Source: Janibacter limosus (GTDB taxonomy: Bacteria > Actinomycetota > Actinomycetes > Actinomycetales > Dermatophilaceae). From it: a stretch of DNA of 64,000 nucleotides. The notes below the pieces were generated by a model. It saw only the letters and a list, made by a program, of their open reading frames with translations. It was not told where the DNA came from and ran no database searches. Position 1 is the stretch's first letter. Each line of letters starts with the position of its first letter. The stretch covers positions 1,302,001-1,366,000 of the forward strand of contig NZ_CP036164.1 of assembly GCF_004295485.1 (NCBI RefSeq). Reading direction: 5' to 3'. Positions 25,452-35,308 of this stretch are shown here, in pieces. The position numbers and the translations under genes are program-made.

Positions 25452-26558
25452 CTACGCGACGTGCTCCTCGTACTCGCGGTCCCCGCGGAAGGGCATCAGC
25501 GTCTGGGCCACGAGTCCCCGGGGCACGGTCTCGAGCTTGAGCACGCCGTACTCCTGCGGCCAGCTCCCGTCACGGGGGAGCTTGAAGCTGCCCATGAGCA
25601 TGTCCACGATCGGCAGGTGGATGGCGTAGTTGCGGTCCCAGTAGTCGACGTGACGGGCGTGGTGCCAGTGGTGGTAGCGGGGGAGCACCACGAGGTACTC
25701 GAGCCAGCCGAAGCGCACCCCGATGTTGGCGTGGGCCACGACCGCCTGCAGCCCGACGAGGATGACGTAGGCGTTGATGGCAGCGGTGGAGAAGCCCAGC
25801 ACCATCAGCGGCAGGAGCACGATGCTGCGGGTCAGCACGGTCTCGACGAGGTGGACGCGTGACCCGGCCAGCCAGTCCAGGTCGCGGCTGGAGTGGTGCA
25901 CCGCGTGGAAGCGCCACAGCGTCTTGACCCGGTGGTAGGCCCGGTGCAGCGTGGCCTGTGCGAGGTCCGCGGCGAAGACCGCGAGGAGGAACTGCGCCCA
26001 CAGGGGGAGCCCGATGACGACCTCCTTGACCGGGTCGATGGCGATGGTCGCCGCCACCGTGGTCGTCGTGGTCGTCACGACGATGAGGATGAACTGCACG
26101 AGGACGTGGCTGAGGAAGAAGTAGCAGACGTCCGTGCGCCAGCCGGGCCGCAGGATGGCGTGCGGGCGGTGGGCCAGGTAGTGCTCGAGGGGGATGAAGA
26201 CCACGGCGGAGAAGAACAGCGACAGGATGAACCAGTCGACGCCCAGCGAGTAGGGGGTCGCCGCCACCTTGTCCATGGGGACGGTGGCACCGCCGAGGAA
26301 GACGGCGAGTGATGCGGCGACGAGACCGATGAGAGCGATCCGCCGGCGCTGACCGGCCAGGATGGCGACGGTGCCCACGAGGAAGGTCGCGACCAACCCG
26401 AAGAGCAGCAGACCGCGGGCGAAGCCGGACGTGTAGACGCTCCGGAACTCCTGACTGGTCAGCATCTCGGGGTAGTGGAAGCACAGCACGGCCAGCAGGC
26501 ACAGGACGCCGAACCAGGCAGCGCTGTGCGGCAGGAGGCGACGGTCGGTGGAGAGCAT
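25452..26558 (-). CDS. Sterol desaturase / fatty acid hydroxylase family membrane protein
   Basis: A 368-residue multi-pass membrane protein with several helices in the first 180 residues. The di-iron histidine boxes follow: HRAYH, HAVHHSS and HHWHH, in the order of the FA_hydroxylase family. These enzymes oxidise lipid chains or sterol-like rings using O2; the substrate here is unknown. It ends in a short charged tail. The start, ATG 26558, has GGAGAG just upstream. It is divergent from thrS across about 175 bases containing one copy of the hairpin repeat. Confidence 0.9.
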   Translation of the reverse strand: MLSTDRRLLPHSAAWFGVLCLLAVLCFHYPEMLTSQEFRSVYTSGFARGLLLFGLVATFLVGTVAILAGQRRRIALIGLVAASLAVFLGGATVPMDKVAATPYSLGVDWFILSLFFSAVVFIPLEHYLAHRPHAILRPGWRTDVCYFFLSHVLVQFILIVVTTTTTTVAATIAIDPVKEVVIGLPLWAQFLLAVFAADLAQATLHRAYHRVKTLWRFHAVHHSSRDLDWLAGSRVHLVETVLTRSIVLLPLMVLGFSTAAINAYVILVGLQAVVAHANIGVRFGWLEYLVVLPRYHHWHHARHVDYWDRNYAIHLPIVDMLMGSFKLPRDGSWPQEYGVLKLETVPRGLVAQTLMPFRGDREYEEHVA

Positions 26559-26608
26559 GGCCCGAGCGTACGAATCCCGTGGAGCCCACCGCCTGAGCCG
26601 GCGTACTC

Positions 26609-26648
26609 AAACCGGTGGCCTCGAGACGCCCGCTGCGCGGGCTCCTCG
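26609..26648 (-). repeat. Dispersed hairpin repeat, third copy
   Basis: On the minus strand it reads GAGGAG-CCCGC-GCAGCGGG-CGTCTCGA, flanked by TGGCC and GGCCA. The fixed GAGGAG and CGTCTCGA words match the units at 711 and 876, while the pairing arms differ, so the structure rather than the arm sequence is kept. Confidence 0.65.
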
Positions 26649-26732
26649 GCCAGCGTTGGTGGACCCCCTTCGCGGGGATAGAGTTCGACGGTGCCCGACC
26701 GGGCACCTCGAACCGTCCCACAGGAGTTCCCC

Positions 26733-28781
26733 GTGTCAGCCCAGATCACCATCAACGTCGCCGGAGACGAGCGATCGGTGGACCAGGGCACTACCGCCGC
26801 GGACCTCTTCGAGGGTGACCGCGCGGTGCTCGTCGCTCGGGTCAACGGCGAGCTGCGCGACCTTGCCCACGAGGTTGCCGCGGGCGACGTCGTCGAGCCG
26901 GTCACCGCCGCCGAGCAGGACGGCCTCGACGTCCTGCGCCACTCCACGGCCCACGTCCTCGCCCAGGCCGTCCAGCAGATCAACCCGTCCGCCAAGCTCG
27001 GGATCGGCCCGCCGATCCGGGACGGCTTCTACTACGACTTCGACGTCGAGGAGCCCTTCACCCCCGAGGACCTCAAGGCCCTCGACAAGGCGATGCAGCG
27101 GATCATCAACGAGGGCCAGACCTTCGAGCGGCGCGAGATCAGCGACGAGGACGCCCTCGTCGAGCTCAGCGACGAGCCGTACAAGTGCGAGCTCATCGGC
27201 CTCAAGGGCGGCGCCTCCGAGGACGCTGCCGAGGGCGCGTCCGTCGAGGTCGGTGGTGCCCAGCTGACGATCTACGACAACGTCCGTCGTGACGGCACCC
27301 GTGCCTGGGGCGACCTGTGCCGGGGGCCGCACGTGCCGAGCACCAAGGTCATCGGCAACGCCTACAAGGTGATGCGCAGCGCCGCGGCCTACTGGCGCGG
27401 CAGCGAGAAGAACAAGCAGCTCCAGCGCGTCTACGGCACGGCATGGCCGACCAAGGACGAGCTGAAGGCCTATCTCGACCGTCTCGCCGAGGCCGAGAAG
27501 CGCGACCACCGCAAGCTCGGCCGCGAGCTGGACCTCTACTCCTTCCCGGACGAGATCGGCTCGGGCCTGCCCGTCTTCCACCCCAAGGGCGGTGTCATCA
27601 AGCGCGAGATGGAGGACTACGTCCGCGCCCGGCACATCGAGGAGGGCTTCGACTACGTCGGGACCCCCCACATCGCCAAGGAGGGCCTCTTCCACACCTC
27701 GGGCCACCTGCCCTACTACGGCGAAGGGATGTTCCCTCCCCTCGACGTGGACGGCATGGACTACCGCCTCAAGGCGATGAACTGCCCGATGCACAACCTC
27801 ATCTACCGCAGCAAGCAGCGCTCCTACCGTGAGCTGCCGCTGCGGCTCTTCGAGTTCGGCCACGTCTACCGCCACGAGAAGTCGGGTGTCATCCACGGCC
27901 TGACGCGGGTGCGCGGCTTCGCCCAGGACGACAGCCACTCCTATGTGACCAAGGAGCAGGCACCGGACGAGATCCGCCACCTGCTCGACTTCGTGCTGTC
28001 GCTGCTGCGCGACTTCGGGCTCGACGACTTCTATCTCGAGCTGTCCACGCGTGACGAGGACGGCGACAAGAGCGACAAGTTCATCGGCTCCGACGAGGAC
28101 TGGGCCGAGGCGACCCAGGTCCTCGAGGACGTCTGCCGGGAGACCGGCCTCGAGCTGGTCCCCGACCCGGGTGGCGCCGCCTACTACGGCCCCAAGGTGT
28201 CGATCCAGGCGCGCGACGCCATCGGTCGCACCTGGCAGATGAGCACCATCCAGTACGACTTCAACCAGCCCTCGCCCGACCGCTTCGCGCTCGAGTACCA
28301 GGCCGCCGATGGCTCCCGCCAGCAGCCGGTGATGATCCACTCGGCGAAGTTCGGCTCGATCGAGCGCTTCATCGGGGTCCTCGTCGAGCACTACGCGGGT
28401 GCCTTCCCCGTCTGGCTCAGCCCCGTCCAGGTCCTCGGTGTCCCGGTCGCGGAGGAGTACAACGACTACCTCTGGGATGTCCTGAAGCAGATGCGCGCCA
28501 AGGGGATTCGCGTCGAGCTCGATGACAGCGACGACCGCTTCCCCAAGAAGATCCGCAATGCCAGCAAGTCCAAGGTGCCCTTCACCCTCATCGCCGGCGA
28601 GGAGGACCGCAGCAACAACGCGGTCTCCTTCCGCTACCGCGACGGGTCCCAGGAGAACGGCATCCCGATCGAGACCGCGATCGAGCGCGTGCTCGCCGCG
28701 ATCGTGGCCAAGGACCAGGTCATGGCGGCCCCCAGCCTGGCCAACCCGGGCCCGGACAAGGCGCCTGCCGGCACCATCTGA
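26733..28781 (+). CDS. thrS: Threonyl-tRNA synthetase
   Basis: A 682-residue class II synthetase that charges tRNA-Thr. Domains in order: a TGS domain (1-60), an editing domain with [11 protein letters not shown] and a later HxxxC-type region, the catalytic core with [20 protein letters not shown] (motif 1/zinc Cys-His), [17 protein letters not shown] motif 2, and an HGTP anticodon-binding C-terminus. GTG 26733 is chosen because CAGGAG precedes it; the frame is open slightly further upstream. No T-box leader was seen. It heads a gene order shared with M. tuberculosis Rv2614c-Rv2610c. Confidence 0.97.
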   Translation: MSAQITINVAGDERSVDQGTTAADLFEGDRAVLVARVNGELRDLAHEVAAGDVVEPVTAAEQDGLDVLRHSTAHVLAQAVQQINPSAKLGIGPPIRDGFYYDFDVEEPFTPEDLKALDKAMQRIINEGQTFERREISDEDALVELSDEPYKCELIGLKGGASEDAAEGASVEVGGAQLTIYDNVRRDGTRAWGDLCRGPHVPSTKVIGNAYKVMRSAAAYWRGSEKNKQLQRVYGTAWPTKDELKAYLDRLAEAEKRDHRKLGRELDLYSFPDEIGSGLPVFHPKGGVIKREMEDYVRARHIEEGFDYVGTPHIAKEGLFHTSGHLPYYGEGMFPPLDVDGMDYRLKAMNCPMHNLIYRSKQRSYRELPLRLFEFGHVYRHEKSGVIHGLTRVRGFAQDDSHSYVTKEQAPDEIRHLLDFVLSLLRDFGLDDFYLELSTRDEDGDKSDKFIGSDEDWAEATQVLEDVCRETGLELVPDPGGAAYYGPKVSIQARDAIGRTWQMSTIQYDFNQPSPDRFALEYQAADGSRQQPVMIHSAKFGSIERFIGVLVEHYAGAFPVWLSPVQVLGVPVAEEYNDYLWDVLKQMRAKGIRVELDDSDDRFPKKIRNASKSKVPFTLIAGEEDRSNNAVSFRYRDGSQENGIPIETAIERVLAAIVAKDQVMAAPSLANPGPDKAPAGTI

Positions 28782-28799
28782 GCCCACCCCCTTCGCCAC

Positions 28800-28837
28800 G
28801 GCCCGGGTCCGTCCGCACCAGCGGATGGGCCCGGGCC
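28800..28837 (+). terminator. Long hairpin after thrS
   Basis: GGCCCGGGTCCGTCCGC and GCGGATGGGCCCGGGCC form a 17-bp stem with two mismatched or wobble positions around ACCA, 18 bases after the thrS stop. Confidence 0.7.
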
Positions 28838-28863
28838 GAGCACTTCCCGGCTAGGTTGCGGTC

Positions 28864-29346
28864 ATGGACGTGAACCAGCGCCCCGTGCACCTGCGCCCCG
28901 TCGAGCGCGAGGACGCCTTCTCCTTGGCAGCCCTGCGCCTGCAGCAGGACAAGGAGCTCGGCCGAGCGACGCGCGATCGGTTCGTCGGGGAGTACGCCGA
29001 CGCCTTCCTCGAGGACTTCGCCACCTATCGCGGGTGGCTTGCGGAGCAGGGCGACGGCCGTCCCGTCGGATGTCTGCTCGCGCTGCGGGTACGCAAGCTC
29101 CCCACGCTCGCCCGCACGGGGCGGCCGGAGTGGTGGTACGTCCAGCAGGTCTTCGTCTCGACCGACCGTCGTCGTGAGGGCATCGGCCGTCGCCTCGTCC
29201 ACGCTGCCCAGGACGCGGCGAGCGCGGAGCGGGTGCGGTGGCTGCGACTCAACGCCAGCGACGCCGGCGCGCCACTCTTCGACGCGATGGGCTTCGGTGA
29301 CCCGATGGACCGCCTGCGCGAGTGGGTGCCGGGGCAGGCCCCCTGA
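28864..29346 (+). CDS. GNAT family N-acetyltransferase
   Basis: A 160-residue Acetyltransf_1 protein with VQQVFVSTDRRREGIGRRLV as motif A (R-R-E-G-I-G acetyl-CoA loop) and ERVRWLRLNASDAGAPLFDAMGF as motif B. The substrate is unknown. It stands alone between two hairpins, so it is probably monocistronic. It has no close counterpart in the mycobacterial thrS locus that I can recall. Confidence 0.9.
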   Translation: MDVNQRPVHLRPVEREDAFSLAALRLQQDKELGRATRDRFVGEYADAFLEDFATYRGWLAEQGDGRPVGCLLALRVRKLPTLARTGRPEWWYVQQVFVSTDRRREGIGRRLVHAAQDAASAERVRWLRLNASDAGAPLFDAMGFGDPMDRLREWVPGQAP

Positions 29347-29362
29347 CTCGCGGACCAGCGAC

Positions 29363-29395
29363 ATGACGAAGGGGGGAGGACCCTCCCTTCGTCAT
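29363..29395 (+). terminator. Hairpin after the GNAT gene
   Basis: ATGACGAAGGG and its complement CCCTTCGTCAT enclose a further GGG/CCC pairing with one bulge. It starts 16 bases past the stop and carries the CGAAGGGGG motif common in this genome. Confidence 0.6.
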
Positions 29396-29417
29396 CGGCC
29401 GTGACAGGATCGGCCCC

Positions 29418-29978
29418 ATGACCGAGCCGCACGACCCCCCGCTCGAGGACGAGCGATCCTTCGCCGGTGTCCCGGACGGGTTCGACCGCTTGTGGACGCC
29501 CCACCGGATGGCCTACGTGACGGGCGAGCGGCCCAGCGACGAGGCAGGAGAAGGGTGTCCCTTCTGCGCTGCGCCCGACAAGGACGACGCCGAGGGGCTG
29601 GTCGTCCACCGCGGCGAGACCTGCTTCGTCGTCATGAACCTCTTCCCCTACAACGCCGGTCACGTGCTGGTCTGCCCCTACCGGCACGTCTCGCTGTACA
29701 TCGACCTGACGGACGAGGAGACGGCGGAGTTCACCGCTCTCACCAAGACCGCGATCCGCGTGCTGCAGGCGACCTCCAACCCGCACGGCTTCAACCTCGG
29801 CATGAACCAGGGCGCAGTGGCCGGCGCCGGGGTGGCCGCACACCTGCACCAGCACGTCATCCCTCGCTGGGGTGGCGACATGAACTTCCTGCCGATCATC
29901 GCCCAGACCAAGGCCCTGCCGATCCTCCTCGAGGACGCCCGGGCAGCGCTCGTGGCCGCCTGGCCGACGGATGGGTGA
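29418..29978 (+). CDS. HIT domain protein (AP4A phosphorylase/hydrolase-like)
   Basis: A 186-residue histidine-triad nucleotide-binding protein. GCPFCAAPDKDD is the zinc-like N-terminal CxxC, FVVMNLFPYNAGHVLVCPYRH the substrate strand, and HLHQHVIPRWGGDMNFLP holds the HxHxH triad. The M. tuberculosis homologue Rv2613c, in the same position, is an AP4A phosphorylase, so that activity is likely here but inferred. It is followed by the PI lipid genes. Confidence 0.9.
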   Translation: MTEPHDPPLEDERSFAGVPDGFDRLWTPHRMAYVTGERPSDEAGEGCPFCAAPDKDDAEGLVVHRGETCFVVMNLFPYNAGHVLVCPYRHVSLYIDLTDEETAEFTALTKTAIRVLQATSNPHGFNLGMNQGAVAGAGVAAHLHQHVIPRWGGDMNFLPIIAQTKALPILLEDARAALVAAWPTDG

Positions 29979-30043
29979 CTGAGCGGGACATCACCGCGAG
30001 CCGTTCGGGTGGAGGGGCGCGCCGCAGTTACCCTTGTCGCGAG

Positions 30044-30673
30044 ATGCTCAATCGATACGCACGCGCCGCGGCCACCCGGATCCTGACTCCCGTGGCCAGA
30101 CTCCTGATCCGTCTGGGCCTGAGCCCTGACGCCGTGACGATCCTCGGCACGATCGGCGTGTGCCTCGGGGCATGGGTCTTCTTCCCGCGGGGTGAGCTGC
30201 TGGTCGGCGTGCTCGTCATCACCGCCTTCGTCTTCTCCGACACCCTCGACGGCGTCATGGCGCGACTGCTCGGCCGCACCAGCAAGTGGGGCGCCTTCCT
30301 CGACTCGACCCTCGACCGGATCGGTGACGCGGCGATCTTCTCCGGTCTGGCCATCTGGTTCTTCCAGGGCGGCGACGACCGGGTGATGGCGTGGCTGGCG
30401 ATGGGCTGCCTGATCCTCGGCAGCGTCGTCTCCTACGCCCGCGCCCGCGCCGAAGGCCTGGGCATGACCGCCAGCGTGGGCATCGCCGAGCGGGCCGACC
30501 GCCTGGTCGTGGCCCTCGTGACGACCGGCTTGGTCGGCCTGGGCCTGCCCGAGGTCGTGCTCAAGGTCGTGCTCGCCCTGCTCCTCGTCGCCAGCGCCGT
30601 CACGATTCTGCAGCGCGTCTTCTTCGTGCGGCAGCAGTGCCTCGCCGCCGACGCGGCGACCCCCACGCCGTGA
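30044..30673 (+). CDS. pgsA: Phosphatidylinositol phosphate synthase (CDP-alcohol phosphatidyltransferase)
   Basis: A 209-residue membrane enzyme that joins CDP-diacylglycerol to inositol-3-phosphate to make PI-phosphate, the base of PI and PIMs. The CDP-OH-P motif is SDTLDGVMARLLGR with the later GAFLDSTLDR (DG-x2-AR-x8-G-x3-D-x3-D). About six membrane helices are visible. ATG 30044 is chosen from context; the frame is open far upstream in the HIT gene's shadow. The start of patA overlaps its stop (GTGA). The position matches Rv2612c (pgsA1). Confidence 0.94.
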   Translation: MLNRYARAAATRILTPVARLLIRLGLSPDAVTILGTIGVCLGAWVFFPRGELLVGVLVITAFVFSDTLDGVMARLLGRTSKWGAFLDSTLDRIGDAAIFSGLAIWFFQGGDDRVMAWLAMGCLILGSVVSYARARAEGLGMTASVGIAERADRLVVALVTTGLVGLGLPEVVLKVVLALLLVASAVTILQRVFFVRQQCLAADAATPTP

Positions 30674-31608
30674 CCCGGCTGCGCCGCCGGGCCACGGTCT
30701 GGGCCTTCCTGCTGGCCTGGCGGGTCCTGCGGCTGCTGCCGGCCGGCTTGGCCTACCGCCTCTTCGACCTCGCTGCCGACCGGACCCACGCCGGTAACGG
30801 CTCCTCGGTCCGGCGGCTGCGCGCCAACTACGCGCGGGTCCGGCCCGAGCTGACCCCCGACGAACTCGAGGACCTCACGGCGAAGGGGGTGCGTGCCGCC
30901 CTTCGCTACTACGTCGAGGCCTTCCGCCTGCCCGCCATCGCGGGTGACCACGTCGACTCCGTGGTCCGCTTCGAGGGGGCCATGCCGCAGATGAAGGCGC
31001 ACCTGCTGGCCGGGCGACCGGTCCTGGCCTTCTTGGGGCACACCGGCAACTGGGACCTCGCGGGCGTCTGGTGCGCCCGCCACCTGGGCACCGTCGTCAC
31101 CGTCGCCGAGCGGCTCGAGCCGGAGGAGATGTTCCAGGCCTTCCTCGACTACCGCGAGGGCCTGGGCATGGTGATCCACCCGGCCGAGCGCGGGACCTTC
31201 GCCAAGCTGCGCGCGCAGCTCGCGACGGGCGAGCCCGTGGTCATGCCGCTGCTCGCCGACCGGGACCTCTCCTCCAGCGGCGTCGAGGTGGACCTGTGCG
31301 GTCACCGCGCCCGGATGGCGGCGGGGCCGGCGGCCCTGGCCGTCGAGAGCGGTCTGCCGCTCTACCCGGTCACCCTGCGCCACGAGCGGGTCGGTCGCAC
31401 CTGGGGCATGGTCGTCACCATCCACGACGCCGTCGACGTCGCCCCCGCGGGCAGCCCGGACGCGGTGGCCCGCACGACGCAGGCCTGCGCCGATGCCTTC
31501 GGCTCGGCGCTCGTCGCGCACACGCAGGACTGGCACATGATGCAGCGGGTCTTCGTCGACGACCTCGATCCGGCACGCGACGCGGCGGCCAAGGCGGAGG
31601 CAGCATGA
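30670..31608 (+). CDS. patA: Phosphatidylinositol mannoside acyltransferase (LpxL/HtrB family)
   Basis: A 312-residue lysophospholipid acyltransferase-type enzyme. FLGHTGNWDLAG carries the catalytic HX4D motif (about residues 118-123), followed by VVTVAERLEPEEMFQAF and VMPLLADRDLSSSG. An N-terminal hydrophobic helix anchors it at the inner leaflet. In mycobacteria PatA (Rv2611c) adds palmitate to the mannose that PimA attaches. The GTG start overlaps pgsA and the ATG of pimA overlaps its stop, giving tight coupling. Confidence 0.93.
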   Translation: MTRLRRRATVWAFLLAWRVLRLLPAGLAYRLFDLAADRTHAGNGSSVRRLRANYARVRPELTPDELEDLTAKGVRAALRYYVEAFRLPAIAGDHVDSVVRFEGAMPQMKAHLLAGRPVLAFLGHTGNWDLAGVWCARHLGTVVTVAERLEPEEMFQAFLDYREGLGMVIHPAERGTFAKLRAQLATGEPVVMPLLADRDLSSSGVEVDLCGHRARMAAGPAALAVESGLPLYPVTLRHERVGRTWGMVVTIHDAVDVAPAGSPDAVARTTQACADAFGSALVAHTQDWHMMQRVFVDDLDPARDAAAKAEAA

Positions 31609-32789
31609 GGATCGGCCTCGTCAGTCCCTACTCCTTCGACGTGCCGGGCGGCGTCCAGTTCCACATCCGGGACCTCGCCGAGTACCTCATCAGCCACGGC
31701 CACGAGGCATCGGTCCTCGCCCCTGCCGACGAGGGCACCGAGCTGCCGCCCTACGTCGTGCCGGCCGGCCGGGCCGTCCCGATCCGCTACAACGGCTCCA
31801 CCGCCCGCCTGCTCTTCGGTCCGGTGGCGGCGGCCAAGGTCGGCCGATGGCTGGAGGAGGGCGACTTCGACGTCGTCCACATCCACGAGCCGCTGGCGCC
31901 CAGCCTGTCGCTGCTCGCGCTGTGGGCCGCGACCAGCCCGGTGGTCACGACCTTCCACACCTCCAACGTCCGCTCCCGGGTCATGCAGGCCACCTACCCG
32001 CTGCTGCGCCCCTCCCTGGAGAAGATCCGTGGTCGCATCGCCGTCTCCGAGGACGCGCGGCGCACCGTCACGACTCACATCGGCGGCGACGCGGTCGTCA
32101 TCCCCAACGGCGTCGACACGGCGGCCTTCGCCCGCGCCGCCCGGGACCCCCGCTGGGTCGGCGGTCCCGACCGGCCCACCCTCGTCTTCCTCGGCCGCAT
32201 CGACGAGCCACGCAAGGGCCTCCCGGTGCTGGCCGCCGCCATGCCGGCCATCCTCGACGCCGTGCCGGGAGCCCGCCTGCTCGTGGTCGGACCCGGCAGC
32301 ACGGAGGCGGCCCGGGCCAGGCTCCCCGAGCGGGTGCGGGCCGCCACCGAGTTCCTCGGCGCGCTGTCCGACGAGGACAAGGCCTCGACGTTGGCGTCCG
32401 CCGACCTCTACGTCGCGCCGCACACGGGAGGGGAGAGCTTCGGCATCGTGCTGGTCGAGGCGATGGCCGCCGGTGCGCCGGTCCTCGCCAGTGACCTCGC
32501 GGCCTTCCAGCGGGTTCTCGACGGTGGGCGCACCGGCATGGCCGGCGCGCTCTTCGCCAACGGCCACCCCGAGGACCTCGCCGCCCGTGCCGTCGAGCTG
32601 CTGAGCGACCCGGCCCGCCTGCAGGTACTCGCTGATCTCGGCCGTCAGCGTGCCCGGACCTTCGACTGGCAGGTCGTGGCCAAGGAGATCATCGCGGTCT
32701 ACGAGACGGTCGCCGACGCCGGACCCCACCACCGCGCGGTCACCCACCTGCGACCCGGGATCGAGCGTCGCGCCGGAGGGACCGCATGA
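31605..32789 (+). CDS. pimA: Phosphatidyl-myo-inositol mannosyltransferase PimA
   Basis: A 394-residue GT4 enzyme that transfers the first mannose from GDP-mannose to phosphatidylinositol on the cytoplasmic face. MRIGLVSPYSFDVPGGVQFH is the GT-B N-terminus with the GG loop, HIHEPLAPSLSLLAL the acceptor region, and PHTGGESFGIVLVEAMAAG the EX7E nucleotide site. The Arg/Lys-rich helix (around GRIAVSEDARR) fits membrane association. Overlaps with patA and the next gene suggest one operon. Confidence 0.95.
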   Translation: MRIGLVSPYSFDVPGGVQFHIRDLAEYLISHGHEASVLAPADEGTELPPYVVPAGRAVPIRYNGSTARLLFGPVAAAKVGRWLEEGDFDVVHIHEPLAPSLSLLALWAATSPVVTTFHTSNVRSRVMQATYPLLRPSLEKIRGRIAVSEDARRTVTTHIGGDAVVIPNGVDTAAFARAARDPRWVGGPDRPTLVFLGRIDEPRKGLPVLAAAMPAILDAVPGARLLVVGPGSTEAARARLPERVRAATEFLGALSDEDKASTLASADLYVAPHTGGESFGIVLVEAMAAGAPVLASDLAAFQRVLDGGRTGMAGALFANGHPEDLAARAVELLSDPARLQVLADLGRQRARTFDWQVVAKEIIAVYETVADAGPHHRAVTHLRPGIERRAGGTA

Positions 32790-33358
32790 CCGCCATCAGC
32801 TGGATCGTCGTCGTCATCTGCCTGCTGCTGGTGATGGCGTGGTACCTCTCGTACAGCGCAGCGCGGCTCGACCGGCTGCACGCCAAGGTCGAGGGCGCGC
32901 TCTCCGCACTCGATGCCCACGTCGTGCGGCGGGCCGAGGCCAGCCTCGAGCTGGCCAACTCCGGGGCCATCGACCCGGCCAGCGGGTTCCTCGTCGCCGC
33001 GGCTGCGAGCGAGTCCCTCGAGCGGGTCAACGAGCGCACCTTCGAGTCAGACCTGCTGGAGGGGCAGCACTTCGCCGGCCGGGAGGGAGTCGAGAGCGAG
33101 CTGACCGAGGCGCTCCACGCGGCCCTGCCCCCGGAGGTCTCCCGCGACATCGAGACGAAGGGAGGCCCGGGCGCGGCTGCGCTCGAGCGGGTCCGCGAGG
33201 CCGGGCTACGAGTCCAGCTCGCCCGTCGCTTCCACAACGAGGCCGTCAAGGAGGTCCAGCGGGTGCGGGCCAAGCGCGTGGTGCGGCTCTTCCGCCTGGC
33301 CGGCTACGCCGACCTGCCGCAGACCGTCGAGTTCGACGACGCGCAGATCGGCAGCTGA
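32786..33358 (+). CDS. LemA-like membrane-anchored protein
   Basis: A 190-residue protein with one N-terminal helix (residues ~5-23) followed by a helical domain: RLDRLHAKVEGALSALDAHVVRR resembles the LemA motif around its first long helix, and later RRFHNEAVKEVQRVRAKRVVRLFRLAGY resembles the LemA NYN-A helix region. The role is unknown. It overlaps the end of pimA and so is in the PIM operon; Rv2609c in M. tuberculosis is also a membrane protein but of a different type. Confidence 0.75.
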   Translation: MTAISWIVVVICLLLVMAWYLSYSAARLDRLHAKVEGALSALDAHVVRRAEASLELANSGAIDPASGFLVAAAASESLERVNERTFESDLLEGQHFAGREGVESELTEALHAALPPEVSRDIETKGGPGAAALERVREAGLRVQLARRFHNEAVKEVQRVRAKRVVRLFRLAGYADLPQTVEFDDAQIGS

Positions 33359-33423
33359 GGGACCCACCTCGGCCCGGTGACCAGCCCTCGCCAAGCAGCC
33401 GCCTGACCGGGCATGATCTGGGC

Positions 33424-33912
33424 ATGAGCCTGACCGATCTGACCCTCGTGGCGCCGCTCAACGAGCTGCTCACCTTGACCGGACTGCCCCGGGTGGGGCT
33501 GGAGCAGCTCGCCGTGGCCCAGCTCGCTGTCGTGGGGGGTGAGCGCGCACTGGCAGCCCTGCCCATGAGACGTCGGCGGCGACGCCGGGGCGGTGGCATC
33601 GGGTTCTTGGTCCTGCTCTGCTGCCTGCTGCCCCTGGCCGCGCTCGGCCTGATCGCCTACCTGGTGTGGGCCCGGCAGAAGGGCAAGGACCCGCGCACGG
33701 CACTCGGCGACATCCGGTCCACGGTCGTGGGCAACTCATCGCAGTCCTCCCACCCGACACCTCCGCCACCGGGCGGTGGGTACCAGGCGCCGCCGCCCCC
33801 TTCGTCCCCCGGCGAGGCGCCCTCCTCCGATCGCCCGGCACCGCCACCTCCTCCGGGCGAGGGTCCGATCGACCCGCCCGCGAGCGACGGACCGCCGCCC
33901 CCTCGCGCGTAG
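33424..33912 (+). CDS. Hypothetical membrane protein with Pro-rich tail
   Basis: A 162-residue protein starting MSLTDLTLVAPLNELLTLTG. A run of about eight Arg (residues 49-56) precedes one hydrophobic helix (GIGFLVLLCCLLPLAALGLI), followed by a basic patch and a 60-residue Pro/Ser-rich extracytoplasmic tail (many PPPP runs). No domain is recognised. The Arg cluster before the helix predicts N-in topology with the tail outside. It sits 66 bases after the previous gene and convergent to pdxR. Confidence 0.7.
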   Translation: MSLTDLTLVAPLNELLTLTGLPRVGLEQLAVAQLAVVGGERALAALPMRRRRRRRGGGIGFLVLLCCLLPLAALGLIAYLVWARQKGKDPRTALGDIRSTVVGNSSQSSHPTPPPPGGGYQAPPPPSSPGEAPSSDRPAPPPPPGEGPIDPPASDGPPPPRA

Positions 33913-33928
33913 GAGCCTGGTCGCCGGC

Positions 33929-35287
33929 TCAGCCGGCCTCGTGCACGGCCTCGACGAGGTCCGCGACCAGCGTGGCCGCGTCCTCGTCACCGAGGTCGTG
34001 CACGGTGAGCCTCAGGTGGCGCGAGGGCTCCTCGGTCTGCTCCAGCCGGAAGTCGTCACCGGTGCGCACGAGCCACCCCCGACGCGTCATCCGCTCGGCG
34101 ACCGCCCGGGCCGACACCGGCAGGCCGACCCACAGGCTCATCCCGTCGCCGGCGACCGTGGGGAGTCCCTGCTCGGTGAGCAGCGCCGCGAAGCCGGCGT
34201 TGCGCTTGGCATAGTGCGCACCCGCCTGGTCGATCAGGCCCAGCGCGGCCTCGTCGGTCATGACCGAGTGCGTGATCCGCTGCAGCAGGTGGCTCACCCA
34301 CGTCGTGCCGGGGCTCAGGCGCATCTCCAGCCGGGAGGCCGTGTCGGCGTCGCACGCCGTCACGGCGAGGCACATGTCGGGGCCGGCGAACTTCGAGACC
34401 GAGCGCACGAGTGCCCAGCGCTGGTGCTCGGGTCCGACGATCGAGTGGAAGGGCTGCCGCGAGAGGTACGAGTAGTAGTCGTCCTGGACGACGAGCACGT
34501 AGGGGTGCGCTGACATCACCTCGCGCAGGGCCGCGGCTCGGCGGGCGCTCAGTGACGCGCCGGTGGGGTTCTGCGCGCGAGGGGTGCACACCACCGCGCG
34601 CACTCCCTGGGCGAGGGCGTCGCGCAGGCCGTCGACCGTCATCCCCTCGGCGTCGACCGGGACCGGCACCGCGCGATAGCCGCCCAGCTGGGCGAGATGG
34701 ATGCTCGCGAGGAAGCACGGGTCCTCGAGGGCGACCGTGTCGTCGCGCTGCAGGGCCTGCGCGAGGAGCCGCTCGACGGCGTCGACGGCGCCGCTGGTGA
34801 GGGTGAGGCGCAGCTGCTCCGCGTCGGCCGGCACGTCGGGCGCCATCCACTCGCGCGCCCAAGCCAGCAGGTCGCGGTCGATCGTCGGCTCGCCGTAGAG
34901 CACGTGCCGTCCCGCGGCGGCGGCCAGCGCGGGCCCCAGATCCGGGATCAGGTGCGGGTCGGGATTGCCCGTGCCGACGTCACGCAGCGAGCCGGCGTCG
35001 GCGAACCCTTCCTGCGGGACCCGTGAGCGTCGAGCGACCCGGGTGCCGGCCCGCCCTTGCGAGACGACGACTCCGGAGCGGGCCAGTACGCGATACGCGG
35101 CGACCGCCGTGTTGCGGTTGACCCCGAGCTGCTCGGCCAGCGCCCGGACCGGTGGGAGGGCGTCACCGGGGGAGAGGTGGCCGCGCTCGACGAGCCCGCG
35201 CACGCTGTCGGCGATCTCGGCGGCCGTCCCGCCGGAGATCGCAGCTGCATCGGTAGTCACGCCTCGGAGTCTAGGTGGGGCACTCAT
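33929..35287 (-). CDS. pdxR: MocR-type GntR/aminotransferase regulator PdxR
   Basis: A 452-residue regulator with an N-terminal GntR winged helix ([30 protein letters not shown]) and a C-terminal fold-type-I aminotransferase domain that binds PLP ([11 protein letters not shown] and the Lys region [14 protein letters not shown]). It is divergent from pdxST across about 100 bases, the arrangement of PdxR in Corynebacterium and others, where it senses PLP and activates pdxST. The first ATG is at 35287; a GTG codon precedes it. Confidence 0.92.
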   Translation of the reverse strand: MSAPPRLRGVTTDAAAISGGTAAEIADSVRGLVERGHLSPGDALPPVRALAEQLGVNRNTAVAAYRVLARSGVVVSQGRAGTRVARRSRVPQEGFADAGSLRDVGTGNPDPHLIPDLGPALAAAAGRHVLYGEPTIDRDLLAWAREWMAPDVPADAEQLRLTLTSGAVDAVERLLAQALQRDDTVALEDPCFLASIHLAQLGGYRAVPVPVDAEGMTVDGLRDALAQGVRAVVCTPRAQNPTGASLSARRAAALREVMSAHPYVLVVQDDYYSYLSRQPFHSIVGPEHQRWALVRSVSKFAGPDMCLAVTACDADTASRLEMRLSPGTTWVSHLLQRITHSVMTDEAALGLIDQAGAHYAKRNAGFAALLTEQGLPTVAGDGMSLWVGLPVSARAVAERMTRRGWLVRTGDDFRLEQTEEPSRHLRLTVHDLGDEDAATLVADLVEAVHEAG

Positions 35288-35308
35288 CACTCGAGCAGTG
35301 GGGACGCC

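Noticed and set aside
26559..26732. T-box riboswitch upstream of thrS
   Set aside because: No T-box sequence or antiterminator fold is visible; the gap holds the hairpin repeat and a ribosome site.
26736..28799. 687-codon minus-strand frame opposite thrS
   Set aside because: It mirrors thrS codons and has the Val/Leu/Asp-rich composition of a shadow frame.
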